Origin: Spirochaetaceae bacterium
GTDB lineage: Bacteria > Spirochaetota > Spirochaetia > DSM-27196 > SKKC01
Direction: 5' to 3'
DNA length: 64,000 bases
Assembly: GCA_007694005.1 (NCBI GenBank)
Contig: RECN01000100.1
Coordinates: 1 to 64,000 of the forward strand
Shown: piece by piece, positions 35,250 to 43,522 of the stretch
Numbering within the stretch: position 1 is the first letter of the stretch
Layout of the letters: every line of letters starts with the position of its first letter
Notes under the pieces: generated by a model
What the model was told of the DNA's origin: nothing
Seen by the model: only the letters and a program-made list of their open reading frames with translations
Databases searched by the model: none
Position numbers and translations under genes: made by a program

Positions 35250-36524
35250 ATGAACAGGAAGCTATTTATTGTTTCTTTTGTGCTGATCGCTGCTCTACTG
35301 GCGTCAGTTTCGGTGTTCGGAGGCGGTAGTCGGGAAACCGCTCCTGGTGAGGTCGTAATCACGTGGCCTACGCACTGGGTCGGAGAAATGGGCGCAGGAC
35401 CGATCATCCGAGAGCTGGTTGACGAGTTTAACGCCCTGCATGCTGGCGAGATCCGGGTTGTGCTGGAGGCCCATCCTGAAGCCGACGCGGCGGAGGATGT
35501 TATTCGAACACGGCTGGCGGCCGGTCAGCCACCTGACTTCTTCCTTTTTAAGCTTGGTCCGACAACTGAGGTGTACTACGAGACTGGTCTCCTTATGGAT
35601 CTGACGGATGAACTGGAACGCGATGGCTGGGGAGCGACGTTTGACCCGGGTGCGCTTGCAGTTTCTACAATCAACGGAGAAGTCAGGTCCCTCCCCATCG
35701 AGACTGCTCTGACTCCAATCTGGTACAACACGCGATTGTTTGAAGAGGCCGGGATCGATGAGTTCCCCACAACAATTGACGAGTTCTGGGAAGCTGCAGA
35801 CAGACTCCTCGAAATCGGTGTGGTACCAACCAGCCAGATGACAGGCGGCGCAAACGCGTGGACGTCAATGCTCTGGTACACCCATTTAGTGGGAAGCATC
35901 GGTGGACCAGACGTCTGGGACCGTGCGTGGGACGATCCGGCTTTTGAAGAAGCTGCTGGAATAATGAAACGAATGTATCAGGAGTATACAACCAGGGACG
36001 CCATCGGTGCCGGGCCGGGAGAATCCAGCGCACACTTCATGAACGAACGCACCGCCATGTTCGTGAACGGACCGTGGTTCGTCAGTAATATCCGAGACAA
36101 CGCTCCGGATGTTCATGCCGTAACGCGTCTCGCACCGGCTCCATCGGCGGGCGATTACCACGGGCATCAGGTTGGATGGCTTCTGACCAGTGCTGCTGCT
36201 GCACACACCGATGACCCTGCTCGTCGCGACGCCGTCGTACAATGGTTCCGCTTTCTTACCCACCCGGACAACATAAAACGACAGTCACTCGGTCGGGGTT
36301 CTTTGATGCCCGTCGCGTTTGAGATTGGCCCCGAAGACAATGTTGATCCGCTTCAACAGCAGTTTATTGAGGCTGGCAACAACGCGACCTTCCTTATCGA
36401 TGGTATCGAAGCGGTAATGCCCGTACACGTAGTACAAGAGTTTGGACAGGCGCTCAGCGCTATGGTACTCCGGGATCTGCCGCCGAGTGAGTTCGTAGCA
36501 CTGATGAGAGCTGCGGCCGAATAG
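35250..36524 (+). CDS. Sugar-binding protein of ABC transporter (candidate sulfoquinovose/SQ-glycoside binder)
   Basis: 424-residue family-1 binding protein. Signal peptide about 1-24, mature start GGGSRETAPGE, no lipobox. Typical features: ITWPTHWVGE strand, AAGQPPDFFLFK, and SLPIETALTPIWYNTRLFEEAGI in the hinge. AGGAGG seven bases before the ATG. The operator at its promoter matches that of the transketolase operon, so I infer that it imports sulfoquinovose or its glycerol glycoside. Without ligand data a different sugar remains possible. Confidence 0.88.
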   Translation: MNRKLFIVSFVLIAALLASVSVFGGGSRETAPGEVVITWPTHWVGEMGAGPIIRELVDEFNALHAGEIRVVLEAHPEADAAEDVIRTRLAAGQPPDFFLFKLGPTTEVYYETGLLMDLTDELERDGWGATFDPGALAVSTINGEVRSLPIETALTPIWYNTRLFEEAGIDEFPTTIDEFWEAADRLLEIGVVPTSQMTGGANAWTSMLWYTHLVGSIGGPDVWDRAWDDPAFEEAAGIMKRMYQEYTTRDAIGAGPGESSAHFMNERTAMFVNGPWFVSNIRDNAPDVHAVTRLAPAPSAGDYHGHQVGWLLTSAAAAHTDDPARRDAVVQWFRFLTHPDNIKRQSLGRGSLMPVAFEIGPEDNVDPLQQQFIEAGNNATFLIDGIEAVMPVHVVQEFGQALSAMVLRDLPPSEFVALMRAAAE

Positions 36525-36608
36525 AGGCAGGATGTGCCTATCCCGTGTGTGCAAATCGAGTCCGTCGATCTGCACCGCGGGCGGCAGCATAGCAACCGGC
36601 CGACTATA

Positions 36609-36641
36609 CCCTGCGGGCTCGACTAAGGTTAGCCCGCCGGG
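36609..36641 (+). other. Intercistronic stem-loop after the binding-protein gene
   Basis: CCC-t-GCGGGCT, 11-base loop, AGCCCGC-c-GGG: a 7-bp perfect stem extended by three GC pairs, in the 167-bp gap between binding protein and permease. No T-run follows. Such hairpins raise the level of binding protein over permease by protecting the upstream mRNA. Confidence 0.6.
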
Positions 36642-36691
36642 TTCAATTTCGCGAAACATAAACTGACCTATTCTTTTCCGTGAGCAGGCGT

Positions 36692-37594
36692 ATGAAGAAA
36701 AACAAAACCCTTGTGCAAAAAAATACCTGGTGGATCATATTGTTCACGGCCCCGGTGTTCGTTTTGCTCCTGATGTTCTTTGTGTACCCTCTGATTTCTC
36801 TGACTATCACGAGTTTCATGGAGACAGCCGGGTTCGGTTCCGCAACATTTGTGGGCTTTGGTAACTTCTCAAGACTCTTTAACAATTCCGTTTTTCGGAT
36901 GTCGATACGGAACAATCTGATCTGGGCTGGGTCCGCTGCCTTCCTGCAAGTTCCTTTGGCATTGCTGATAGCGCTGGTTCTTGCTCGTCAGCCAGCCGGC
37001 TGGCGATTTTTTCGATCCGCCTATTTCCTTCCCAACGTCATTTCTCTGGTTGCGCTGGCAATGCTCTGGCGTGCGGTCTATAACCCGTATTATGGCATTC
37101 TCAACGGGCTTCTCAACCTGCTCGGGCTTGACCACCTCTCTCGGAACTGGCTTGGAGAGCTCGAAACGGTACTCCCGGCCCTCATTATTTCGTACCAGAT
37201 ATACGTTGGTTACTTTGTAATTATTCTCTATGCGGGAACACTCTCCATATCCAAGTCCTTGTATGAGGCGGCAGAAATTGATGGCGCGAATGTGTTTCAG
37301 CAGGAGATCTATATTTCGATTCCCGCCCTCCGAGGGTTTATTCTCTCGAGCGTGACCCTGGCAGTAGCCTTTGCGTTCAGACAGTTCGAGACAACGTTTC
37401 TTATGACGGCCGGCGGACCCGCGAATCAGTCTTCGGTAATGGCCCTGTTTATGCATAGACGAATGTCAGCATTTCAGAATGGCATGGCATCGGCTGTAGG
37501 GATCTTACTGGTCATAATCGGCATTGTGGTCATGAAAGGATTGCAGGTCATTTTCGGAATGCGGTCGGCTGCAATCGAAGATGCGCAACAGTGA
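36692..37594 (+). CDS. Carbohydrate ABC transporter permease (MalF-like)
   Basis: 300-residue inner-membrane permease with about six segments. Membrane start WWIILFTAPVFVLLLMFFVYP, EAA loop YEAAEIDGANVFQQEIYISI. An in-frame GTG at 36680 is an alternative start, but the basic MKKNK start at 36692 fits better. Works with the next gene and the binding protein; no ATPase in the operon. GC content here is clearly below that of the neighbouring operons. Confidence 0.93.
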   Translation: MKKNKTLVQKNTWWIILFTAPVFVLLLMFFVYPLISLTITSFMETAGFGSATFVGFGNFSRLFNNSVFRMSIRNNLIWAGSAAFLQVPLALLIALVLARQPAGWRFFRSAYFLPNVISLVALAMLWRAVYNPYYGILNGLLNLLGLDHLSRNWLGELETVLPALIISYQIYVGYFVIILYAGTLSISKSLYEAAEIDGANVFQQEIYISIPALRGFILSSVTLAVAFAFRQFETTFLMTAGGPANQSSVMALFMHRRMSAFQNGMASAVGILLVIIGIVVMKGLQVIFGMRSAAIEDAQQ

Positions 37595-37614
37595 AGAGGC
37601 ACAAGGAGTTGGCC

Positions 37615-38472
37615 ATGCGTAGCGACGTGTTACGGGAAACGCCGATTGTCATACAGTACACTGCCAAGGCTGGCAAGTGGATACTTCTCATTGGCTATCT
37701 TGGCGTAGCGATCCTGCCATTATTGTGGTTGGGGATGTCATCCTTCAAGACGGAGTTCGAGATAATTTCGGCACCACTATCACTGCCGCAGTCCCTCCAT
37801 TATGAAAACTTCGTGAATGCGATACGGATTTCGGGACTGCATCGATTCTTCCTGAACTCGTTCATCGTAGCGACATGTGCAACAACGTTTAACCTGTTCA
37901 TTTGTTCTCTCGCGGCCTTCGCTGTTGCAAGAGAGCGCTGGCGCCTTCGCTCTACATTCCTTACGTTTTCTACGGCAATGGTGCTCGTACCCATCATTTC
38001 TTTTATGGTTCCCTACTACGCCCTGATTCTTCGGCTTGGTTTGTTCAATTCGATCTGGGCACTGGTTCTCACCTATACAGCGATCAATATTCCGATCTCC
38101 CTGTTTTTAATCACAAACTTCATGAAGGCATTGCCGAGTGAACTCGACGATTCCGCTGTGATTGATGGGTGCAACTTCTGGCAGAGGTTCAGCAAAATCG
38201 TCCTTCCTCTTACGAAGCCAGGGCTGGCGACCGCAGGAACGTTTGCCGTGATCGGCTCCTGGAACGAGTTTGTGTACGCAATGCTGCTGACGTCGTCTGA
38301 GCGAGCCAGAACAGTTCAGTTTGCCGTGCGCTTTTTCAGTAGTGAGTTCAGAGACGACTACGGTGGAATGTTTGCCGCCATTGTACTAACCATGATTCCC
38401 ACCATATTCATCTACATTCTGATGCACGACAAGATCGTCTCAGGCGTTACCGCAGGTGCAGTAAAGGGATGA
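37615..38472 (+). CDS. Carbohydrate ABC transporter permease (MalG-like)
   Basis: 285-residue partner permease. EAA loop DDSAVIDGCNFWQRFSKIVL and the C-terminal VSGVTAGAVKG are MalG hallmarks. ATG at 37615 has AAGGAG six bases upstream; an earlier GTG at 37591 overlaps the previous stop and lacks a site. Completes the CUT1 importer that begins at 35250. Confidence 0.93.
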   Translation: MRSDVLRETPIVIQYTAKAGKWILLIGYLGVAILPLLWLGMSSFKTEFEIISAPLSLPQSLHYENFVNAIRISGLHRFFLNSFIVATCATTFNLFICSLAAFAVARERWRLRSTFLTFSTAMVLVPIISFMVPYYALILRLGLFNSIWALVLTYTAINIPISLFLITNFMKALPSELDDSAVIDGCNFWQRFSKIVLPLTKPGLATAGTFAVIGSWNEFVYAMLLTSSERARTVQFAVRFFSSEFRDDYGGMFAAIVLTMIPTIFIYILMHDKIVSGVTAGAVKG

Positions 38473-38563
38473 CGGGTACGTGATTACACTGCAACAACGT
38501 GGTACATCACGTGCGTTCGACGTAATCCGATCTCATAGTTGAGAAAATGAAAAGGAAGAAGAA

Positions 38564-39811
38564 ATGAAAAACACATTTCCGACAAGTGGTGATTTCGACA
38601 GAATAGGCAACTCAGCCTACAGCCGCACAAAAGCATACGACAGCCGTTTTGACTATTTGGACTCGAACGACAGGTTTTACCTGGTTCCACCAACACCCAG
38701 ATACAGACTCGCGATTATCGGAACAGGCGTCATGGGTCAAGGTCACATTCGCAGCACGTTTGTGGAAGGAAGTGCCACAGTCGCAGGACTGTATGATACT
38801 CACAAAGGAAGTATAGATGCCGCATTGAAGCTATGTGAGCAGTATGGTCGATCACAAAGACCGACAGTCTACTCATCAATGAACGACGCTGTGTCGGATA
38901 CCAGTATCGACGGTTATATTATTTCGACCCCTAACTTTACTCATGCGGAAGTACTCGAGCACGTGCTTCAGAACGGCAAGCCGGTGTTCCTGGAAAAGCC
39001 AATGGCCACGACCGTCGCAGACGCAGCAAGCATCGTAAGAATGGTACGCGGCAAAGGCGCTGCCGTGCAGGTTGGTCTGCAGTACCGTTACAAGGCCATT
39101 TACCGGGAAGCGATAGAAGAGACACTAAATAGAGGCTCGATTGGTGATGTAAAGAACATCGCCATTCGAGAACACCGGATCCCGTTTCTTGACAAGGTGG
39201 AACAATGGAACAAGTTCTCCGAGCTATCAGGTGGAACGCTCGTCGAGAAATGCTGCCATTACTTCGATCTTTTTAACCTTTTCTCACAGTCGCATCCAAC
39301 GCGTGTCTTTGCTACCGGAAGCCAGGCCGCCAGTTACGGTAGTTTTAGATTTAACGACAAAACATCGGACATTCTGGACAACGCGTACGTTACCGTAGAG
39401 TATAAAAACGGAGTGCGGGCAGTGTTTGACCTTTGCATGTACGTGCCTTTGTTTTTCGAAGAGCTCGTTCTGTGTGGTACCGGTGGGCGAATCAGGACGT
39501 TTGAACAGGAGGACTACCTGCACTCCGACGGCTATACCTCAGGGTTTGAAATGCACCGTGGCGAAACGTACCCTGCCCGTATCGCCGAACCGCGATATCA
39601 GGGAGTAATTCGGTCCTTAGGCCATAGTGGCGCAGATTTTTTCGCACAGGCCGCGTTTATCGCGATGTTAGACGGCGATCACTCGCTTTCCCCCACCGTC
39701 GAAGAAGGCTTCTGGTCTGTAGTCGTCGGTGCAGCGGCTGAGGCTTCCGTGAAAGAAGGCAAACCGATAGATGTCAACGAATTTATCCGAGTACACAACG
39801 CGGAGATATAA
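38564..39811 (+). CDS. Gfo/Idh/MocA-family NAD-dependent enzyme (possible GH188-type sulfoquinovosidase)
   Basis: 415 residues with an unusual 40-residue N-terminal extension before the Rossmann motif IIGTGVMGQGHI (about 51-62). Sugar-binding and catalytic region: VFLEKPMATTVADA (Lys of EKP), REHRIPFLDKVEQWN, and GGTLVEKCCHYFDLF where family members carry the catalytic His/Asp. It is the last gene of the ABC operon controlled by the ROK operator, so it should act on the imported sugar. NAD-dependent sulfoquinovosidases (GH188) belong to this superfamily; I suggest that role, but a plain sugar dehydrogenase is the alternative. AAGGAAG precedes the ATG. Confidence 0.78.
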   Translation: MKNTFPTSGDFDRIGNSAYSRTKAYDSRFDYLDSNDRFYLVPPTPRYRLAIIGTGVMGQGHIRSTFVEGSATVAGLYDTHKGSIDAALKLCEQYGRSQRPTVYSSMNDAVSDTSIDGYIISTPNFTHAEVLEHVLQNGKPVFLEKPMATTVADAASIVRMVRGKGAAVQVGLQYRYKAIYREAIEETLNRGSIGDVKNIAIREHRIPFLDKVEQWNKFSELSGGTLVEKCCHYFDLFNLFSQSHPTRVFATGSQAASYGSFRFNDKTSDILDNAYVTVEYKNGVRAVFDLCMYVPLFFEELVLCGTGGRIRTFEQEDYLHSDGYTSGFEMHRGETYPARIAEPRYQGVIRSLGHSGADFFAQAAFIAMLDGDHSLSPTVEEGFWSVVVGAAAEASVKEGKPIDVNEFIRVHNAEI

Positions 39812-39816
39812 GTGCA

Positions 39817-39834
39817 ATCGCGTAGAGGCGCGAT
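39817..39834. repeat. Small hairpin between convergent operons
   Basis: ATCGCG-tagagg-CGCGAT just after the Gfo/Idh stop. A 6-bp stem without a T-run; it could slow transcription or protect a 3' end, but is too weak to call a terminator. Confidence 0.3.
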
Positions 39835-39933
39835 CAACTCCCGGTTCGCTACAAGTCGTTCAGCCACCGCTCCCTGATCATCTTACCGGCGCCGACCCGG
39901 CCAGCTCGCACGCCGTCCGCCGTGATACTCACC

Positions 39934-41391
39934 TCAATACAGCCCCGTCATAAGACCGATTCCGTATATCACCGCAGCGACGATGGGTGCCGACACCAGC
40001 GATACGATCAGCCCGCCAAAGGCGAAGTCCCTGATACTGAAGTAACCCGCGGTATACGGGATTACGTTGGTCGGGGTACTGGTGACCATAATGAACGCCA
40101 TGCTCGCAGTAAGTGCTGCCGGCATCGTGACCGTCAGCGCGTCAAGTCCGACAGCACCGGCCAGCGTAATCATGATCGGGATCATGATGGATGCGGTCAC
40201 CGTATTACTCGACAGGAAGATCTTGATAAGACTCACGATGATCACGACGACGAGCACGAGCATGAAGGGGTGCAGCGTCCCTATGCCCCCAAGCGTCGCC
40301 AGCGACAGCCACTCAGCGGCACCGGTGCGATAGAGAACCATGCCCAGAGAAATACCCGCGAGTATCAGAATGATGCTGCTCCAGCTCACGTCCTTTTCCA
40401 CCTTCGACCAGGGGGTGGATGCGACGCCCGGGAAGAAGAAGACCGCCGAAGTCAGAAGAACCGGGAGCGATATTGGTATGGAGATTCCGAGCAGCGCCTC
40501 CCACAACGGTGTGCTGAGCCATAGAGCCACCGTCGTCAGGAATATCACGAGGGTGACCTTCTCTTCACGATGCATGGGTGGGAGCGCGCGAAACTCGTTC
40601 CTCATCTCTTCACGCGTTTTCTTGAGGTGCTTCATTTCCGGCGGGAACACCAGCATAAGCACACCCCAGGTCGGAAGCAGAATGAGCAGCCCGGCGGGAA
40701 CTCCGAACATCATCCATCCAAGAAAGGTAAGCTCAACCCCGGCCATCTCCTGAAGGAACCCAATCGCGATAGGATTCGGGCCGGCGCCGGCTGGCGTCAT
40801 GATTCCCCCGACCGTTGGGCCCCAGGCGCAGGAAATCATGAGCGCTTTTCCGAAGTTGCTTTTCATCGGCTCAACGCCTTCTTCGCGAAGGATGGCCGCA
40901 CCGAGTGGCATCAGCATGGCAGCGACTGCAGTGTCGGTGATCCAGGCTGATACCAGAGCCCCCACGGTCATGAATCCGAGCAGGATCAGCGAGGTTCGAT
41001 TCCCGGTCTTCGACAGAAGATACACGGAGATGCGATTTCCGAGACCTGAGCTGGTTATGAAACTCGAAAGGACGAGCACACCAATGAAGAACGCGACGAT
41101 GTGATTGCCAAAGCCGAGGTTTACGACAGACGAAAAACTGTCAACGCCGAACAGCGCGAGCAGAATGATTCCGAGCAGACCGGTAATGTGGAAGGGTATG
41201 GCTTCGGTGAGCCAGAGCAGCAGCGTGAACAGCAGAACCCCCATCGCAGCGAGACCGTCGCTCGTGAGCGTCGCGTCACCTATGGTCGCGATGGCCTCCG
41301 GGACCGGGGCGAATCGCCCGAAGAGTGCTATGGCGAACGCCAGTCCTACAAAGGTCCAGCGACCTCGAAGGCTCATTTCCTTTGCGGCCAT
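39934..41391 (-). CDS. DASS/SLC13-family anion transporter (candidate sulfoacetate transporter)
   Basis: 485 residues, 11-13 membrane segments. The family is shown by CAWGPTVGGIMTPAGAGPNPI (in part PAGAGPNPIAIGFL), SSNTVTASIMIPIM and VTSTPTNVIPYTAGYFSIRD. DASS proteins move di- and tricarboxylates or sulfate. As the last gene of the seven-gene transketolase operon it may export the end product sulfoacetate, a dianion similar in size to succinate, or take in a carboxylate. Its start overlaps the stop of the preceding alpha subunit by one base. Direction of transport is inference. Confidence 0.88.
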   Translation of the reverse strand: MAAKEMSLRGRWTFVGLAFAIALFGRFAPVPEAIATIGDATLTSDGLAAMGVLLFTLLLWLTEAIPFHITGLLGIILLALFGVDSFSSVVNLGFGNHIVAFFIGVLVLSSFITSSGLGNRISVYLLSKTGNRTSLILLGFMTVGALVSAWITDTAVAAMLMPLGAAILREEGVEPMKSNFGKALMISCAWGPTVGGIMTPAGAGPNPIAIGFLQEMAGVELTFLGWMMFGVPAGLLILLPTWGVLMLVFPPEMKHLKKTREEMRNEFRALPPMHREEKVTLVIFLTTVALWLSTPLWEALLGISIPISLPVLLTSAVFFFPGVASTPWSKVEKDVSWSSIILILAGISLGMVLYRTGAAEWLSLATLGGIGTLHPFMLVLVVVIIVSLIKIFLSSNTVTASIMIPIMITLAGAVGLDALTVTMPAALTASMAFIMVTSTPTNVIPYTAGYFSIRDFAFGGLIVSLVSAPIVAAVIYGIGLMTGLY

Positions 41392-42290
41392 TAACGCGTC
41401 TCCGGTATACGCGTTCGAAGCATGGTTCCGACCTGACTCGGCCTGTCGGCAACCAGAGCTCCCGCTTTCGTCAGCGCTTCGGCTTTCGCGAGGACCGTGC
41501 CCGCGCTGCCGGTCACGATCGCTCCGGCGTGTCCCATGCGCTTTCCCTTCGGAGCGGTACGGCCACCGATAAAGGCTACCAGAGGCTTTGTGAACCGACC
41601 CTCAGTTATGGCCTCTGCAACTTCTTCCTCCATGGTTCCCCCGAGTTCACCGACAATGACCACTCCGTCGGTATCCGCATCCTCCTCGAACTGGGCGAGA
41701 AACTCGGCGAAACGCGTACCGGGAACAGGATCTCCGCCCACGCCTATCAGGGTTGAAACACCGAAACCCTGTTCGACGATCATGGCCGTTACTTCGTTGG
41801 TAAGCGAACCGGAGCGCGTCATGATCCCTATCCTGCCTGGCTTATACACCCGCTGAATCCAGTACGGGAAAATCCCGAGCATGGACTTCCCGGGCGAAAT
41901 GACACCGGAGGTGTTTCCACCGACGACCTGGGCTCCCTGACTTCGCGCAGCTGCGCGTATCTCTATCTGTTCGTGCAGCGGTATGCCGTCGGCGATCGTG
42001 ACAATCTTCTGTATGCTGGCATCCAGCGCCTCGTAGACGGCGTCCTTCGTAAACCGGGGCGGGACAAACAGCATGGCCGCATCCGCCGCGTGTTCGCCCG
42101 ATGCTCGCTGAGCCCGGGCAACGCTGTGGTAGACGGGTACACCCTCCACCGTCTCGCCCTCCTTACCCGGAGTCACGCCGGCGATCACTTGGGTTCCCAT
42201 CTCGATCATGTGCTTCGTCCAGAACGAGCCTTCTTTCCCCGTGATGCCCTGCACCAATACGCGCGTCGTTTCATCGACAAAGATGCTCAT
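41391..42290 (-). CDS. Acyl-CoA synthetase (ADP-forming) alpha subunit, SucD-like (SqwK/L-type)
   Basis: 299 residues, SucD family. CoA-binding Rossmann VLVQGITGKEGSFWT at the N-terminus, GVISPGKSMLGIFP, and the phosphohistidine loop KRMGHAGAIVTGSAGTV (His about 251). With the beta subunit it should turn an acyl-CoA plus ADP and phosphate into acid, CoA and ATP. Position after a CoA-acylating aldehyde dehydrogenase points to sulfoacetyl-CoA as substrate, the SqwKL step of the sulfo-TK variant. A TCA-cycle succinyl-CoA synthetase is the alternative, but the operon context argues against it. ATGA overlap with the beta gene. Confidence 0.87.
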   Translation of the reverse strand: MSIFVDETTRVLVQGITGKEGSFWTKHMIEMGTQVIAGVTPGKEGETVEGVPVYHSVARAQRASGEHAADAAMLFVPPRFTKDAVYEALDASIQKIVTIADGIPLHEQIEIRAAARSQGAQVVGGNTSGVISPGKSMLGIFPYWIQRVYKPGRIGIMTRSGSLTNEVTAMIVEQGFGVSTLIGVGGDPVPGTRFAEFLAQFEEDADTDGVVIVGELGGTMEEEVAEAITEGRFTKPLVAFIGGRTAPKGKRMGHAGAIVTGSAGTVLAKAEALTKAGALVADRPSQVGTMLRTRIPETR

Positions 42291-43510
42291 ACCCGTGCCT
42301 CCGTCCCAGCGGCGAGTTTCACGGCCAGTCTGACCGCCTCCTCCGTGTTATACATTGGCTCAAGTCCCGCCTCGCGCAGGATCCTGTCGGCGCCCTCTTC
42401 GTTCGTACCGCGTATGCAGGTCACAATGGGGCGGTCAGGTTTCAGGGTGCGTATCGCGTTCACGACCCCCTCGGCCATGACATCGGCACGGGCAATGGTA
42501 CCGAAGGTGACAATCAGAATGACGGCACTTTTGTTCTGGAGACAGAGCTCCATTGCGCGCTGGGCCTTGTTGTAGTTCGGCCCTCCGAACTCGAGATAAT
42601 TGGCAACGGAACCACCCTCGTAATTGACCAGGTCAAAAACCGTCGTCGTCAGACCGGCACCGGCGCACATGAGCGAAATCGTTCCGTCGAACTGAAGATA
42701 GGGAATACCCTCCAGGGCTGCTTCAAAAGCTGCATCCGAGTCGTATTGTTCACGCTCGATGGGAAACTCCGTGTGGCGATACAGACTGTTGTCATCGATG
42801 ATCACTTTCGCATCACCCGCGACAAGCTCGGGTTCCCCGGATGTCACAAAGACCGGGTTGATCTCCACGAGCTCCGCGTCAACGCGTGTGAATAGCGCGT
42901 ACAGCTTCGTCAGCAGCGACGCGAAGTTTCGGGCCGTAGTCTTGTCCAGACCGAGATCGTAGGCAAGCCCCCGTGTCTGATACGCCTGTATGCCTCTGAA
43001 TGGATCGACGTCGAGCCGCCGTATCGCGTCGGGACGCTCAGCCGCGAGGGTCTCTATATCGACCCCGCCCTCGCGCGAAGCCAGCACGACGTGGCAGGCC
43101 GCGCACGGATCCACCGATATCGAAAGGTACAGTTCCTCGCGCAGATCAACTGCTTCCTCGATCAGCAGCGCCGGGATGCGATAGCCCTTATCGAGGATCT
43201 GCCCGGCAGCGGCGACGACGGCGGAGGCGAGATCTTGACCTGTACCGTTGTCGGCACGCACGAGCTGAATCAGCCCGGCCTTGCCGCGGCCGCCCATGTC
43301 GAGCTGTGCCTTTACGACAAGCGACGCGAGTGGTCCCTTCGCCTCCTGTGTGAGCTCGGCGACCGCATCGAGCAACCGTGCGTGCAGGGCTTGGGTGCCG
43401 CCGTCTGTCGGGGTACCGTCGGGTTCACTGACTCGTACGAGCCGCGAGGCGGGAACCGGAATTCCCGCCGATGAAAACAGTTCCTTACCCTGAAATTCGA
43501 GTCGCTTCAC
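42287..43510 (-). CDS. Acyl-CoA synthetase (ADP-forming) beta subunit, SucC-like (SqwK/L-type)
   Basis: 407 residues, SucC family. ATP-grasp domain with VVKAQLDMGGRGKAG (Lys and Gly-rich loop) and VEINPVFV (metal-binding Glu/Asn), then the C-terminal flavodoxin-like domain CAGAGLTTTVFDLVNYEGG with VTFGTIARADVMAEG. Somewhat longer N-terminal part than TCA enzymes, with an insert around DGTPTDGGTQ. It lies 12 bp behind the aldehyde dehydrogenase and overlaps the alpha gene by four bases. It would harvest ATP from sulfoacetyl-CoA. Confidence 0.87.
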   Translation of the reverse strand: MKRLEFQGKELFSSAGIPVPASRLVRVSEPDGTPTDGGTQALHARLLDAVAELTQEAKGPLASLVVKAQLDMGGRGKAGLIQLVRADNGTGQDLASAVVAAAGQILDKGYRIPALLIEEAVDLREELYLSISVDPCAACHVVLASREGGVDIETLAAERPDAIRRLDVDPFRGIQAYQTRGLAYDLGLDKTTARNFASLLTKLYALFTRVDAELVEINPVFVTSGEPELVAGDAKVIIDDNSLYRHTEFPIEREQYDSDAAFEAALEGIPYLQFDGTISLMCAGAGLTTTVFDLVNYEGGSVANYLEFGGPNYNKAQRAMELCLQNKSAVILIVTFGTIARADVMAEGVVNAIRTLKPDRPIVTCIRGTNEEGADRILREAGLEPMYNTEEAVRLAVKLAAGTEARV

Positions 43511-43522
43511 GGTGTAACCGCC

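Noticed and set aside
39817-39834. Terminator between the convergent operons
   Set aside because: Stem of only 6 bp and no T-run on either strand; listed only as a hairpin.
41391-43510. TCA-cycle succinyl-CoA synthetase
   Set aside because: Families match, but the genes are embedded in an operon with an acylating aldehyde dehydrogenase, a split transketolase and a sulfoquinovose-type operator.
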